A stretch of DNA of 64,000 nt, from positions 15,854,437 through 15,918,436 of the forward strand of contig NC_053118.1 in the NCBI RefSeq assembly GCF_010015445.1, written 5' to 3'. Numbering within the stretch: position 1 is the first letter of the stretch; the number at the start of each line of letters is the position of its first letter. The notes beneath the pieces were generated by a model. The model worked only from the letters and a program-made list of their open reading frames with translations. It did not search any database and was not told the DNA's origin. Below are positions 48,921-61,470 of this stretch, piece by piece. The position numbers and the translations under genes are program-made. The stretch comes from Perca fluviatilis (taxonomy: Eukaryota; Chordata; Actinopteri; Perciformes; Percidae).

Positions 48921-50640
48921 ATGAAAGAGAGGGATTGTCTGCGTGTGTACTATGCATCCAAGCAATCATACACATGCACATACAGTTCACACATACACAC
49001 TTAGACATAGGTATTCATCCATCTGCACACTACAGGTTTGGGGAGAGTTGAGCAGCACAGAGGCCCCACTGTATTTCCAAATCCAACTGTACATTCCTTT
49101 CTGTCCCACTGGACCTTCTACTGCACACAGCACCACATCTGGATAACTGAAACACTCCCAAACGTACCTGTGCCTGTATGTGTGAGAAAGTGTGTGAGAG
49201 GAATGGGACTTTAAGTCTTGCATATCAAACATGTGGTTTACAGTTAGTTTTTCATGTTGAAGTTTTCATTGAAATTTCAGAAGCCTGGTTAGGAGGAAAC
49301 ATGGGCCCATTTTTGCACACCCTTTCTATTTAGTAACTAGTCTTATTTATTTCTTCTTTATTTCTTCTTCTGGTTCACAAAATAACAGGCGTATGATTTG
49401 ACATATTTTGTGAGGTATTATTTCGGGACGGGTTCAGTTCTTTCTACTTTCTTTCAGCCTTTCAGTATGTTTTACTAAAACGTTTGCACAGCTTGATCAT
49501 GTTCAGCTGTTTACAATCAGTTTGAAAATCATCATTTATAAAACATGTTCCTGAGAAAATAATGCTACTGATGCTTAAACAAAATCTGCATCAATACTGC
49601 CAGGGCTACTTTACAGTGTATGTAGTTTTGGAATTTTGTGACTGACGTTTGAAAAGAATTGTGATTAGAGATGCAGTTTGAAACACAATATAACTAAATT
49701 GAATAACAGAATAAGCAGGCTCTGTTTTGTCTCATGATATAAAGCAAGCAAGAAATAAAGAAAAGAGTGGGTGAGTCAGCCTGAGACACAGACATACCGA
49801 AAGATCTGCACAACTGAGTTATGGCAGGCTGCTGATAGTTTCTGACCCTGATATGTCTCGCTGAGAACGGCAGCCTTTCGGAGCTGAATCATACTGAGTT
49901 CTGCTGCAGCCCTTAAGACTTCAGACATGAGGTTATTTAACACTGCAGTGGACTGATCTGTATGTTGGAACTGATTGATTTTGCCTTCAGACAACACAAG
50001 TGCATGTAAGTCTCCAGTCAGAGAAGCAACATGTGTGATTTAGCTACACAAAGGTCTTAGAAATGTATTTGAAGGCTGTGGGCAAAGTCCAGGATCAGAA
50101 CCTCAGTCAAGCTGTGGTCTGGACCCTGACTATGCCTTTGCTGTTGTGGCCCACACATTCTCAAATTGCCTATCTCTAGCCTTTGTTGTGCCTCTACTAT
50201 TGACAACACCAATTTCTTCTTCCTTGCTTTTGGCTGGGTTGTGTATTTTTACACATTTGATTTTTAATACATGCACATAACCCCATACACACAAGTGACG
50301 AGAACATTTAAAGAGGCCACTTTATAAAGATATATGGTTCAGTTAAAAAAAAACTCTCAGCTGTGAATACTTAAAGTTTCAATAAAGCAGCAGGGGTCCA
50401 ATGAGTCAGTAAGGGAAGATGGGAAATTTGGGAAACAGTGCCCTTAACTCCTTTCGGAAAGTGTTTAATCAAGCATGCCCTTTTTCCATTGAAACATTTG
50501 TTTTCAAACAGGAGAAATGGTGTGCATTGAAACACTTTAGTCTCTTTTAAAGTGGAGAACCTCAACTCTTCTATGTATCCCGAATAGTAAAAATGTAGGT
50601 GTGTAAAAATGCAAGAAAACCACACGTGTGTTATCTTCTC
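46831..50640. other. Unassigned DNA with short microsatellites
   Basis: No exon or RNA gene is recognised. CA at about 47629-47651, GA at 47805-47822, GT at about 48735-48785 then GA to 48801, GT at about 48885-48918. Short open frames lack motifs. Confidence 0.5.
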
Positions 50641-50691
50641 AAAATCCCTTCTTTGGAAAACAAACTTTGAGCTAGCAAGCTATGTGTAAAA

Positions 50692-50880
50692 ATGGCACGT
50701 TTTGAGGAAAATGTGGATTGTGCAATAAGGCAGGCCTGCTTGGTTCTTTCTAGGAATGATTGTAAAGATTTACAAATAATATGTTTACGGCATTTACTAA
50801 CTAACTGGGACGTTTTGGGACCGATTGGTGGGGATATGCTATGGATGAAGTATGAAGTACACACTGCAAAACACTGGTAA
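50692..50880 (+). pseudogene. Possible RecQ/DEAD-box helicase-like N-terminal relic
   Basis: A short plus-strand frame encodes FEENVDCAIRQACLVL, then KDLQIICLRHLL, NWDVLG and PIGGDML. The spacing resembles the start of RecQ-like helicases (a C-x-hydrophobic helix, then a Q-motif-like Lys-Gln-Leu stretch, then Asp-Val-Leu before the Walker A PTGYGKS box). Here the Walker A box is corrupted: the lysine-serine is gone and one residue seems deleted. Helicase fragments of this kind occur in dispersed copies in fish genomes. Similarity is weak; it could be a chance frame. Confidence 0.33.
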
Positions 50881-50934
50881 GAGCAAATTACATTTAACCA
50901 TGTATCCAGATAATCTAAGCTCAGGTTACTGTAT

Positions 50935-51016
50935 TGTGTGAACAGAATGCATCTGTGGTGTAGCCAGACCTTACTCCACAGTGCTGTAGATATACGTCTG
51001 GCAATGCGAGACTAGT
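50935..51016. mobile_element. Fragment of common teleost repeat
   Basis: GTGTAGCCAGACCTTACTCC, ACAGTGCTGTAGATATACG and TCTGGCAATGCGAGACTA match a widely dispersed fish repeat end. It contains a short inverted repeat (CCAGACCTTACTCCACAG against CTGTAGATATACGTCTGG). Confidence 0.6.
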
Positions 51017-54000
51017 CTAGGTTAATTGAATGGTCAAGTAAAAGCAGAAAGCCCCCACTAATGATTGTAGCATTAAAGTGTTAAAAAATACAAACTAGCT
51101 CACTGATATCTTTTAGTCTAAGTAGCTAAAAGGATTTTATGAGACTCATCTGTGAGTGTTTAACATTAACAAAGCAGCAGGTCTAATGAGACAGTAAAAC
51201 AGATTGAGCTCCAAACACATGGTGGATTTCAGTGCCTACCACTCGTCTGGGAGGTCTTTGTTAAAGAGTCTTCTCAAGGATCATGAGGTATAGGCTTGCC
51301 AGGTCATATTACTGCAGAACATCCACATTACTGTAGTGTGACAGGCTAAAATGCATACCGTATTTCTCACAGTGTAGCATTGTGACATAAATCACAAGAT
51401 TTGATACTTATCTTTTCTGGCTTCTTAAACTTCCTCAGTTATTTCCCTTTGTGTACTGTATGAAAGAGGAAAAGCTATCATTAAAATGATATTTTAAGGA
51501 AAATACCGTATCTACTCAAAGATATATCAGCTCATTATATTCAGGCAATCTTGTGAAATCACTTCCACCCACCGGGGCTCACCGACTTTAAACACTGTGG
51601 CAGAAAATCTGACATCAATGCCTGCCAGAGCATGTCATGATGTCATGCTTTGACTTAATGTTACAACTTCAAAGTTCACATTTCATAATCTCAATAGAAA
51701 ATCATCAGAAGTGCGTGGTTCGTTATATTTTACGGCAGGTTTAATTCATCCTAGCATCTCGCTGCCAGACACATCTCTTCAGGGAAGCCAGTGGCAAACA
51801 GGAATAAAGGTTGAAGAAAAACCATCAGAGCACTTGTACTTTGTCAACCAATCCAGGGTGGGTTTTAAAAATAGTTTATATCATCTTGCACATCGGTTCT
51901 CCCTATAATTATCTCCCTATATATTTAAGGCATTGTTAAATTATTATATATATGTAAATACATTTTAAAATATTGAGTTTATCTTAAGACAGTGGTGAAA
52001 AGAATATTCAGACTCACAAAGAACTAGTTTTAGTTCTTGGTAAATGCAGCTGTAGTTATCTTTCATTAGTAAAACAATTGAATTAGCAGATTCCATGCTT
52101 TTTGAAATACATTTATAAGCTCAAGTGGGCCCACTCTGGACAGAATATTACTTTGTCCTATTTTAAAAGCCAACTCCAAATGTGGCCTCTTTACATTTGT
52201 ATTACCGTACACGGCTGTGCCTGTATTACACAGTATGTCCAACAGTTGACCAGCTGTACAGTCATCAGTCAACAGGTGGAGCTATTCCACATGAGATGAA
52301 CCATACAAGCTAACCATGCATGACCCACTGTGAGGTCTTGACTGCAGTATGCTAATGTGAGTTCAAAGTCTGGGATCACTTGCAAGACAGGTGGCCACGA
52401 TGCCGGCTCATGTGTTACATTCCACGCTCAGTTATTGCAGAGTTTTCCATACATTTGTTTTTAGCTGCAGTTTAGAATAGCACTGAGGGTTTAGTATCAG
52501 GCTTTGAGAGATGCATTCATAGCAGTTTTCCGATGCACACTTAACCTGGTGGAGCCGGTTGTTTTTGAGGACCAGGACATGATTGACAACTCTGTGGCAC
52601 AGATAAGCTTAGTATGAATTATGCTCAAGTCAAATGGAAGGCAAAAGCAAAATAGCATGGGATGCATTCTCGTTATAATAGTGACCAGAGAGTACCGGGA
52701 GGACAGTGGTAAGACCAAACCCCAGTAGAGTCTAATTTTGTAGCTGTAAAGAGTGTGCTCAAATATACAGTATGCCGCTCATCAGGGACTACAAACAGTA
52801 AGCACTCTCGTATGTGTATAATTTAAAAAATTGTGTAACACACACAGCAGTTTAACACACACATTTCACTGTAATACTAACTTTGCTTTAATAGAGAATG
52901 AGTTGATGACATTAAAAGGTTTTCCTCTATCTTATAAAAGATTATTTTGCATTGTCAAATGTGTTTTTTTCCTAATCACAATTTAATAAGCTTCAAATAT
53001 ACTGTTTGAGCTTGGACTCATCCCAAGTTGTCTCCAGTGACAAAGCCACGTGATAAAGTTTGTGTTTGTGTGTGTGTGTGTGTGTGTGTACCTGAGAGAA
53101 ACTACAACATGTGGGAATCGGCTCATCATCTCTCATGTTTATGCATAATTTTCTCTCTCTTCTCTGTCTGTCTGTAAACACTTTTTCATCAAAATTCTTT
53201 GTGCAACAAACTCTTTGAAGGACATTGCCTTTAGGTACATCTGCCTTCAAAGCGCTGCCTCTCTTTCTCTCTCCTTCTGTCTGTCTCGGTCTATCTCTTT
53301 AATGCTAAGCCTACACATGTGTAGCAGGAGAACAAAACTCCTAATTTCACATCCCCATTGTTCAAAGCCATGTGTGTGAGATTTAGGGCTGTTTGTGTGT
53401 ATTTCTGTTTGTGTGAGTCTTTAAGTTGCCGTTTTGGCTACAACAGGGCTGAGTTTGAACCAAAATCCTACAAAGAAGTTTGAAATCTGGCTTGGCTCCT
53501 GTGTTCAGCTGTGGTGGGGGCAATCACACACACATACACTTGGAGTTGTGGTGGGAACGCTATCAAAGAGAAAGATGCCTGCAAGGCACAGCAGCCCCAA
53601 GCCCAAAATTGATTTACAGAGTGAGAGAGAAAGAGAAGTAGAGGAGGGGGAAAAAAGGAAATACGTTAGATTTAGGGTGTAGGAAACACAGATGCAGAGA
53701 GATGAGTGAAGGCAATAGATTTTAGAATAAATGCTAGTATGCCCAGCTAAACCCAAAGCTTGTTCAAATAATATTCTTGTTTATCATATTTTTCCCTCTT
53801 GACGGTTTAAGGATTTAAGGATTAACAAGTACTGCTGCTCTCTCCCTCTTGATGATTCAGTTGTGTGTATTTCAGCCTTGATTTCCAAAACTTAATTTCA
53901 TATGGAAGCTTTTCTCATTACAACGTTATCAACCCACATCTTTATTGATTCATGGTAAGTCAATTCAAGAAAACAGCACACAGATCCAAATAATCACGTC

Positions 54001-54289
54001 ATGCTGAAGTTAACAAGTCACATGTCAGAGTAGTTTTTATTTCTTTGTGTGTTTTTGAACTATAGATCTGGACTCAAAAGGGGCTTTGCAGCTAACAGCA
54101 GTGATGTGCTCAGGTGCTTGAGTCGTCCTTATGTCAGACAAATACCTCAAAGCTGAGTTTCCGGATAAACTTGACTGTTACTGTTGTTTGTTAGGCTTTA
54201 ATTGTTTTATTCCAACAATTCCTCCAAACCATTTGATGATATAGATCGTTTATTCCTACCCTCTAATACACAAACTACACAAAAACAGA
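51017..54289. other. Unassigned noncoding stretch
   Basis: No gene is recognised. GT at about 53065-53088 and CT-rich words near 53150-53300. An LTR, SINE or DNA-transposon identity is not evident. Confidence 0.5.
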
Positions 54290-54420
54290 AGTGTTTCATA
54301 AATTAGCGACCCTAGCACTGGCAGGAAATACAACCAACAGGAGCGGCTTTAAACACTTTGTTAACGTTGTGAAACGGTCGCAGTTTGGTTACGTTTAGCC
54401 ATAAGAACTACTTGATTAGG
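54290..54420 (+). repeat. Interspersed repeat interrupted by SINE
   Basis: AACGGTCGCAGTTTGGTTAC and AACTACTTGATTAGG resemble the minus strand of 4575-4700. The SINE at 54421 starts directly after it. Confidence 0.45.
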
Positions 54421-54711
54421 TGTAAATGGACTGTATAGCGCTTTTCTAGTCTTAACGACTACTCAAAGCACTTTTACATAGTACAGGAACCATTCACCAT
54501 ATTCATACACTGTGGCCGAGGTACACCGTACAAGGTGCCACCTGCTCATCAGATAAACATTGACACACATTTACACTCCGATGGCGCAGCATCGGGGGCA
54601 ACTTGGGGTTCAGTGTCTTGCCCAAGGACACTTTGACATGGGACTGCACGGCCAGGGATTGAACCACCAACCTTCTGATTGGCAGGCGACCACTGAGCCA
54701 CAGCTGCTCCT
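54421..54711 (-). mobile_element. tRNA-derived SINE
   Basis: On the minus strand the head reads GGAGCAGCTGTGGCTCAGTG. It contains an A box (TGGCTCAGTGG, about 54690-54700) and a B box (GGTTCAATCCC, 54655-54665) at spacing suitable for an RNA polymerase III promoter. The body has CCTTGGGCAAGACACTGAAC and ACCCCAAGTTGCC, and the tail ends near GCGCTATACAGTCCATTTAC. This is a well-known fish SINE layout. The boxes are near consensus; the B box has a C-to-T-like change at its CpG (CAATC for CGAATC). Not a functional tRNA. Confidence 0.85.
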
Positions 54712-54759
54712 TAAGGAACCAAAACTTAATTAAGTCTTTTTTTTTAAAGATGGCGATTT

Positions 54760-54822
54760 AATTTACCATTTAAAAGATGGACTCTATATAAAAAAAACAG
54801 TCCATTTAAAAGATGGTAAATT
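54760..54822. repeat. Small palindrome with direct repeat
   Basis: AATTTACCAT at the left pairs with ATGGTAAATT at the right, TGGACT pairs with AGTCCA, and CCATTTAAAAGATGG occurs twice in direct orientation within the palindrome. Confidence 0.8.
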
Positions 54823-56504
54823 CCTGTTAGGCATGTGAGACAGAATGTGACATAGTTCTGTTTGTTCCATAAAGTTGAAAAAGAAAAAACTACTTTTATT
54901 TTCAAACAGGACACAAACCTCAGTCTCTTTGGTGAAAGTCCTGTGTTTGTTTGACCCATACACCATCCCAACCTACCTTCTTACACAGAATTTGACCACT
55001 TATACTTTATCACCTTACTTCTTGCTTTGCTCTTTCGCCACTATAAACGTTAATATGAGTCGTAATCGCTGCTTGAACAAGCAACCAATGGGAGGGTTTT
55101 TCGGAGAAGGACAGTCTCTTTTATTGTCATCTTACATCAGTGTTGTTTTTTTTAATTTGCACAAAGCACACTCAGTGGCTTATCTGGATAATGTAAAGTA
55201 ACTGATTTATTTTCTGACTTGCATCTTATGTTCAGTGACAGAGTAAGCGTTCAGCAGATCTTTCCAGTCATGTTGATGGAGGGTGGTGTTGCATACTCAG
55301 ACTGTTAGGACATCAAATGTGGTGATTGTGAGGGCAAAACTGCTGGAGAGCTACTTCTTTTACTCAACAAAGCGAGACACCTTTCACATGAACCCAGCAG
55401 TTCCAGGTTGGCTGCTGGGCTTCCACATTAAATATCCAGTTGTGATATTCATCCCCTATCCCCTTGGTCTCTGCTGCCGGGTAGGTTTCCTGTTGTCAAG
55501 TGTGTGAAGTATGTGAAGCCAGAGATGGTATACAGTAGACTTGATCTGAAGAGGCTCCTGCCACAAAACCTGCTCAACAGCTTCCAGATTTTGCGTGACA
55601 TGGTGGGACAGCATTGGTATTTAACACTTGTTCCAAGGAAAATCTAAAAGGTGTTTTAGTTTTTTCACATCCGAGGCAGTGAGCAGAAGGAATGCCATGT
55701 TAAGTCTCACTTTCATCACTCCATCCAGCAAGCATGCTCTGAGAAGTTGCAACTGAACTTTTGTCTTGTCAAAGACAAGACAAAGACAAGACAAAAGTTG
55801 CAGTGGGTGCACTCAGGATAGACTATTACATCACAAAAAAGTAGGTCTGGTAAAAACTGACCATAGTGACCAGGGCAGGATGGGTGGTACACCGCAAGCA
55901 CGTAGTCTGACAAGTTGATAGTTGATTATGTTGCTGTTTGTGGAAGCTGAAGGAAAGAGAAGGATAAGCAGAGCTACCAATGCCCCTTACGAGCAACCCC
56001 AGAGAGCTGAAGAGTCTCATCCTGATGCAAAGTGAAATGGGTAAGGTAGTACGTGTTTGTGGTGGAGGACAAAGCTAGTGTGAATGTGGACATTACTTGA
56101 TTCAGTGGGAGCAACAACCAATTTAAAAATGTATTTTGTCAAACTGTCAATCCATATTGTCTCAAAAATATGAGGCAATATTGGCTTAAACTATTCAAAG
56201 TGAGATACACTGACTCAGCTCCAGGCTTCCAGCTGTCACATAGACACAGAGAGAAACCATCACTCTCCTGCTAACTCAATCACCGTCTGCCTTTCTTTTT
56301 TGTTTTCCCTCAGCCTCATGCTCCAGAGATCCCAGCAGGAAGGAATAAAACATCACACCTGTACTTTCCTGCACACAAACACAAACATTTTTCACAACAG
56401 AATTGGGGATAAGTCTCTTACAGCATTGAGGTCAACTTTGAAAAACAAGGACAGGAGTTCAAAGGTCACCATAGGCCAGTAGCCTCTAGCTACTCAGATA
56501 TTAA

Positions 56505-56507
<3 letters not shown>
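54823..56507. other. Unassigned noncoding stretch
   Basis: No gene is identified. Short frames near 54875-55507 lack recognisable motifs. Confidence 0.5.
55747..55801. repeat. Hairpin with CTTTTGTCTTGTC arms
   Basis: The arm CTTTTGTCTTGTC is followed by AAAGACAAGAC units and then its complement GACAAGACAAAAG. The AAGACAAGAC unit is itself tandemly repeated, and flanking GCAACT and TTGCAG extend the symmetry. It looks like replication template switching or a slipped inverted duplication. Confidence 0.8.

Positions 56508-56584
<77 letters not shown>
56508..56584. repeat. (GT)n microsatellite
   Basis: Uninterrupted GT array of about 38 units. Confidence 0.97.
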
Positions 56585-56585
<1 letters not shown>

Positions 56586-56760
56586 ATGTTTGTGTGCATG
56601 TGTTTGTGGCTGTTTTAGCTATGGAATCTATCTTGAATCTGAACTGTGTTGAGAGAATACCATGGGCTGCAGTGAAAATGCACCATACTGATTTTTTCAA
56701 CAACAAACAAAAGTACTTGAAGTTTTGTCCCCTTTTGGTCAAATCCCAGAAGAACAGTGA

Positions 56761-56762
<2 letters not shown>

Positions 56763-56852
<90 letters not shown>
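56763..56852. repeat. (TG)45 microsatellite
   Basis: Uninterrupted array, only about 180 bp from the previous GT array and in the same phase direction. Confidence 0.97.
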
Positions 56853-56855
<3 letters not shown>

Positions 56856-59800
56856 ATTCTGCTGTTTTCTGCAAGAGGTCAAACTAATGCTTCATCCTCT
56901 GTGGATTGAGACCACATGCTGCACAGAAGTCGTCTGTGTGGGTTCATGTGCGTGAGCCTCCACTTTATTGTGTCATTTTTTTTAACTTACTGTTAAAGTT
57001 TACAATGTAAGCGATGTTGGGCTACAAAATCTTGTGCGTGTGTGTGGATGTGTGTGAGAAAGAAGAAAGAGTGCATGATTACACTAACTGCAAATAAGCC
57101 AATATTTGTTTTTCAATTTCTCACTATACTGATTTTAGAAAAACAATTCTTACCAAAAATTCGAATACTAAACAACCAATATCTAAAATAATTTATTATT
57201 TCATTATGAGGGGTCTTTTTCGAAGCTTTTTAAGCCTTTCATCCCATATTCTGTTTAGTGCTCTTGAAAACACAATCTGGGTTTAAAGTACCACTGAAGC
57301 AGCTTGATGTAGCAAGCTAATGACATCAAAATGCAGATTGGGAGCTTTGGCTTTGGCACAAAAACACCTCTCACTTCTCTGACAACTGTATGCCGTATGA
57401 CACACACACACACACACACATGCGTGTAAGCTAACTCATTCAGACACACAGGCACAACTGTGGTAGCAACCACTCCTCCCAAACGCCACACACACGCACA
57501 GTCCTCTACTCACACAGTTTGCACAGTTAAATCAAACTGATTTGCTACCATTGTGAGAGGAAATTAGCATAACAAGGATGGGATCAAATGAGGTAGTTAC
57601 AGCTTGAATCATAAATTGCAGACTGAGCGAACGTGCGGCTGCAAATGGATTGTAGTTCACATCAGTATTCATGAAAAGAGAAAAGTAAGCTTCAGAATGG
57701 GTTGTGGTATGTTTTTCTTCATTGTCAGTTTAATGTAAAAACCTTGTATCTCAATTTTTGTCTTGTTCTGTAAATGACCACTGACAGGTCATCCAACATT
57801 TAGTTTAAGTTTTATGACTCGAGGACAAAGTAGTCTTTACACAGCATTGTCCAATGTTAAGTGTGTGGATGTTAGTGGGTAAATAAACCATTCCCCCGCC
57901 CCACACTATTTTTGAATAGTGAATAATCTGAAGAAACAAGGTTTTACCGACCACTGATAATACATTCACTTCATTGTGAATCCATATTATCACCATCAGG
58001 ACACATGCCTTCCTCAGATCAGCACCATCCACATTCATACAGATGTGCATTACACAGTACAAGATGAACGCTTATAGTATGCAAAGCATTAAGACTGTGG
58101 CAGCTGTGACAATGACGCTTTTTCTCATGGCACAATCACCAGTTACTCAGCACTCAATGAAGTCAGTAATGGTATATGATGTATTATACAAATAGTAAAT
58201 GTATTGGTATTATCTATCCATGAAGACTCTGTGCTTACAATCACAATATGTCAGGACTTTCTGCAATAAGGCCATTCATTAGGATGATATTCATTTTTAA
58301 TACACTTCTGTCTTTGAGTTGATAGAGTCAAAAAAAAATTATGATTCGGCAAAACAGTGGGAAATACAATACTTACATAATCTCTATTTTGCATTCTCTT
58401 TGCAATAGTAAGATTTAGACGACCGTCATAACTTCACAAGTAAGATAATCTTTTTTAATGTTGCTGTAGAACAGTTATTTATTCATTATAACACTGCATG
58501 AATTATCCATACTCACTGTTAGAATTTTAAGAACTAGGGGAGTTTACATAATGATAATTAGAACTATTTCTCTCTGTCTCTTTCTCATCCAATATTTAAT
58601 TTCTACTCTCACACTTTTCATCCTTTCTCTTTAATTCTCACTTTTTTTTTCTCCATATTTTCTTCATTTCTGCCTTTTACAAATTGTCTCTCTATTGTAC
58701 AGTGAATGTTTTGATGCACTCATCCAGCTGTTGACATCATGCTGACTCATACATTGTTATGGACCAGAAATGTCTACAGAGGATATAGGTATGTGATTCT
58801 ATATTCCACCCATATTGTACCCTGTCTGTAATCTGATGCAGTTTTTACCAAGAAATGAATGACACTGGTGCAAAGGTAATGGATAATAGAAGTAGTTGTG
58901 AACATAGTTGCCTGAGCAATTGAGCAAGCAGAGCAACTGCACCCCCACTATTAGGGTTGGGGCAAACGTGTGTTTTTGTGTCCCCACCTTCTGATCATAC
59001 AATTTAGCTACTTTTAAACATTTTAGCTAGTTTGGATGAAAAATAGTTATATCTGTATGTTTCATACGGAGTATATGAGTGAATACTTTCATTTCCAGTC
59101 CTTATCTACAGTAAGCCATTTACTCATTTAAACTCTAGACAATGTCCAGAGAATCAGGTCCGGACATCTGGAGATGCTTTTTCACACATGTAGCACACAA
59201 CGTAAGACGCGTTCTCACCTACTGGAAATTATTGGTTTGGATAAGACAAGTGTGTAGGAGGAAGGACATGACGCAAAAAGTATGCTGCAGTTGTAATTCT
59301 GCATTTTTAAGCTGTTCACTAGAAATATAAAGGCTTTTTTTTTTGAGAGAGAGATCACAGGAAGTCCTCTCTTCCATTAGCGCAAGCTTCACAGCGGAGC
59401 ACTCAGGCCCAGTTAAAACAATCCTGCAAAGAAAACAATAGTAGTCTCTTGCTGTCAAGACCAATGTCAGTCACTCTGTCTCTGTTGATGCAGGCTAAAA
59501 ATGAAATGTCAGAGTTTGTTGAATTTTTCTTTCATTCTCTTCCTCATCGTTTCAGTATTGCAATAATCATTAATGACAATAACTATTTGAAAGAAGATCA
59601 AAGAGTGTGAATGGAAAAGTGAAATTTACATGAGGTGGGATCAGGTCACAAACTTGAAATATGCTCAGATGAGTTATGTAGCTTTGCCAATTCTTCTAAA
59701 TATAAAATATACATGCATTATACACTCTAAGACAACATGTTATCTGTCACTCACTGCTGAAAGTACAGAACACAATGGGAGTATTTTAATATATAGTGCA

Positions 59801-60540
59801 ATAAAACAGCTTTATAGTGAAAGAGGAGCTTTATTAGTCATAATTGACGGCTCTTTATTGAAGGAAATGGCACTATCAGGTGTTAATTAAATGAAAATGT
59901 TTAGGCATGTCACTAATCTTGCACCCCCACTTTTAACTATAACTAGGCACCCATAATGTTGAATGTAATGTCTTTGTAAGTAGGTGACTCTGGGTGTGTG
60001 TCTACATTTGCTTCACTTTCCCAAACTTTCAGCCAAAAGGACTGGTTTATATAACTCAATTTCAACACACAAAAGGCAGGACTGTATACTGTAAGAACAC
60101 ACTCGTCTCAATCTCTAAGTGGTGAAGCGAGAGAGCACAGAATCTATCTTCATGTAACTGAGTTACGATGGATTCACCTCACGTGACAAAATGCAATTCT
60201 TGCCTTGGATTCAGGGTCGCTGATAGGAAATCCCATAGTTGTAAAGCAAGTGACAAATCGAAGGTTAAAAGAAAACATAATCTGTGTGCTTGAAATGTCT
60301 TTCTGAAAAGAGTCTGAATAGTTTGGCGCTCGGATCATTGAAAATGACAAAGCTGTGGTTAGCATTGGATTATCAGTGGTCGCAAAAGATTGCAGTTGTA
60401 GGCCAGAGTTATGGCAGAAGAAAAAAAGAAAAGATGTGCACGGAAACTACTGATCCAATACTAAAGCATAATCCAATAATCTGTTGTGTGTCAGTTATAT
60501 GCTCACCAGGTTCCAAATACTCGTGTGTTTAGCTTCAGAG
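56853..60540. other. Unassigned noncoding stretch
   Basis: No gene is recognised. CA at about 57400-57420, A/T homopolymers near 58645 and 59334. Short frames have no motif. Confidence 0.5.
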
Positions 60541-60790
60541 TTATTTAAAGCGGAATAAATCAGTATTTTTTTTACATTGGATCAAACGACCGTTGCTTAT
60601 CGTGAAAATCTGGTGAATATAGTTGAACACGTATCAGCTAAAAAGCCAGATATTTACCCCTTGACTTGTAGGAGACCAAAACAAAGCTAAAAAGAGAGTG
60701 AATATTGGACTTACAGTCAGCAGGTGGCCACTCCAAATGTAAGACAATGCTGCTCTGTTTCTGCTGAATCTGGAAATAGGTAACTGTTTG
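60541..60790. repeat. Possible teleost interspersed repeat
   Basis: ACATTGGATCAAACGACCGT, GTCAGCAGGTGGCCACTCC and TGCTGCTCTGTTTCTGCTG in this order resemble a dispersed fish repeat. No ends or target duplication are identified. Confidence 0.35.
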
Positions 60791-61427
60791 CTATGTCAAG
60801 CTTGGTGTGTCGTGCCCAAGTGGCAAATAAAAAGAATTAACGCAGGTTTAGGAGCAAAACCTGAACATAAAATGAGAAGGGCTGGGAAAAGCTGGACCAA
60901 AGTTTGAAATCTAGAGCCTGATTTTTTTATATAGTTTATATTGTAGTTATTCAATTCTGCGTCGTCCCCTAAACATTTACTGACCTGTTGTCTTTCGAGA
61001 CTGCATGCAATGTGCCATAGCATAGACATGACAGATGTTTGCCTTCCCCCCACCCCCAGAAGCATCTTTTAATGGTGGACAGTACTTTGGGTGGGATTTA
61101 TTACCTTTCATCTACAATTTATGAGTGCTTTCCTGTCTCCTGTCACTGAAACCCTGTCTTAAAATAAGATTGCATTGGATTGCTCAAATATCTGAACGTG
61201 CTGGCATCTCTCTACTTGGATCTTGATGAATTAAACAGACCTATACATGGGCCTCCTGAAACAGTCGCATGACAGATACATGACATATAATCAAGAAGAC
61301 TGGTGCATACTTCATGTCAGCCCTCATACAGTATTTATGAAATACCATTTTGTTTGGGAATGGAGCTTCAATTTATTAAGTAAATATAACCAAGCTAAGT
61401 GAAGTGGAACCGTGTTAAAATAGTTTT

Positions 61428-61470
<43 letters not shown>

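Noticed and set aside
54655..54701. tRNA gene on the minus strand
   Set aside because: A and B boxes are present, but the sequence continues as a SINE body and lacks a foldable acceptor stem.
56494..56887. Overlapping His-Thr and Cys-Val frames of about 125 codons
   Set aside because: Produced by two GT arrays with a stop-free spacer.
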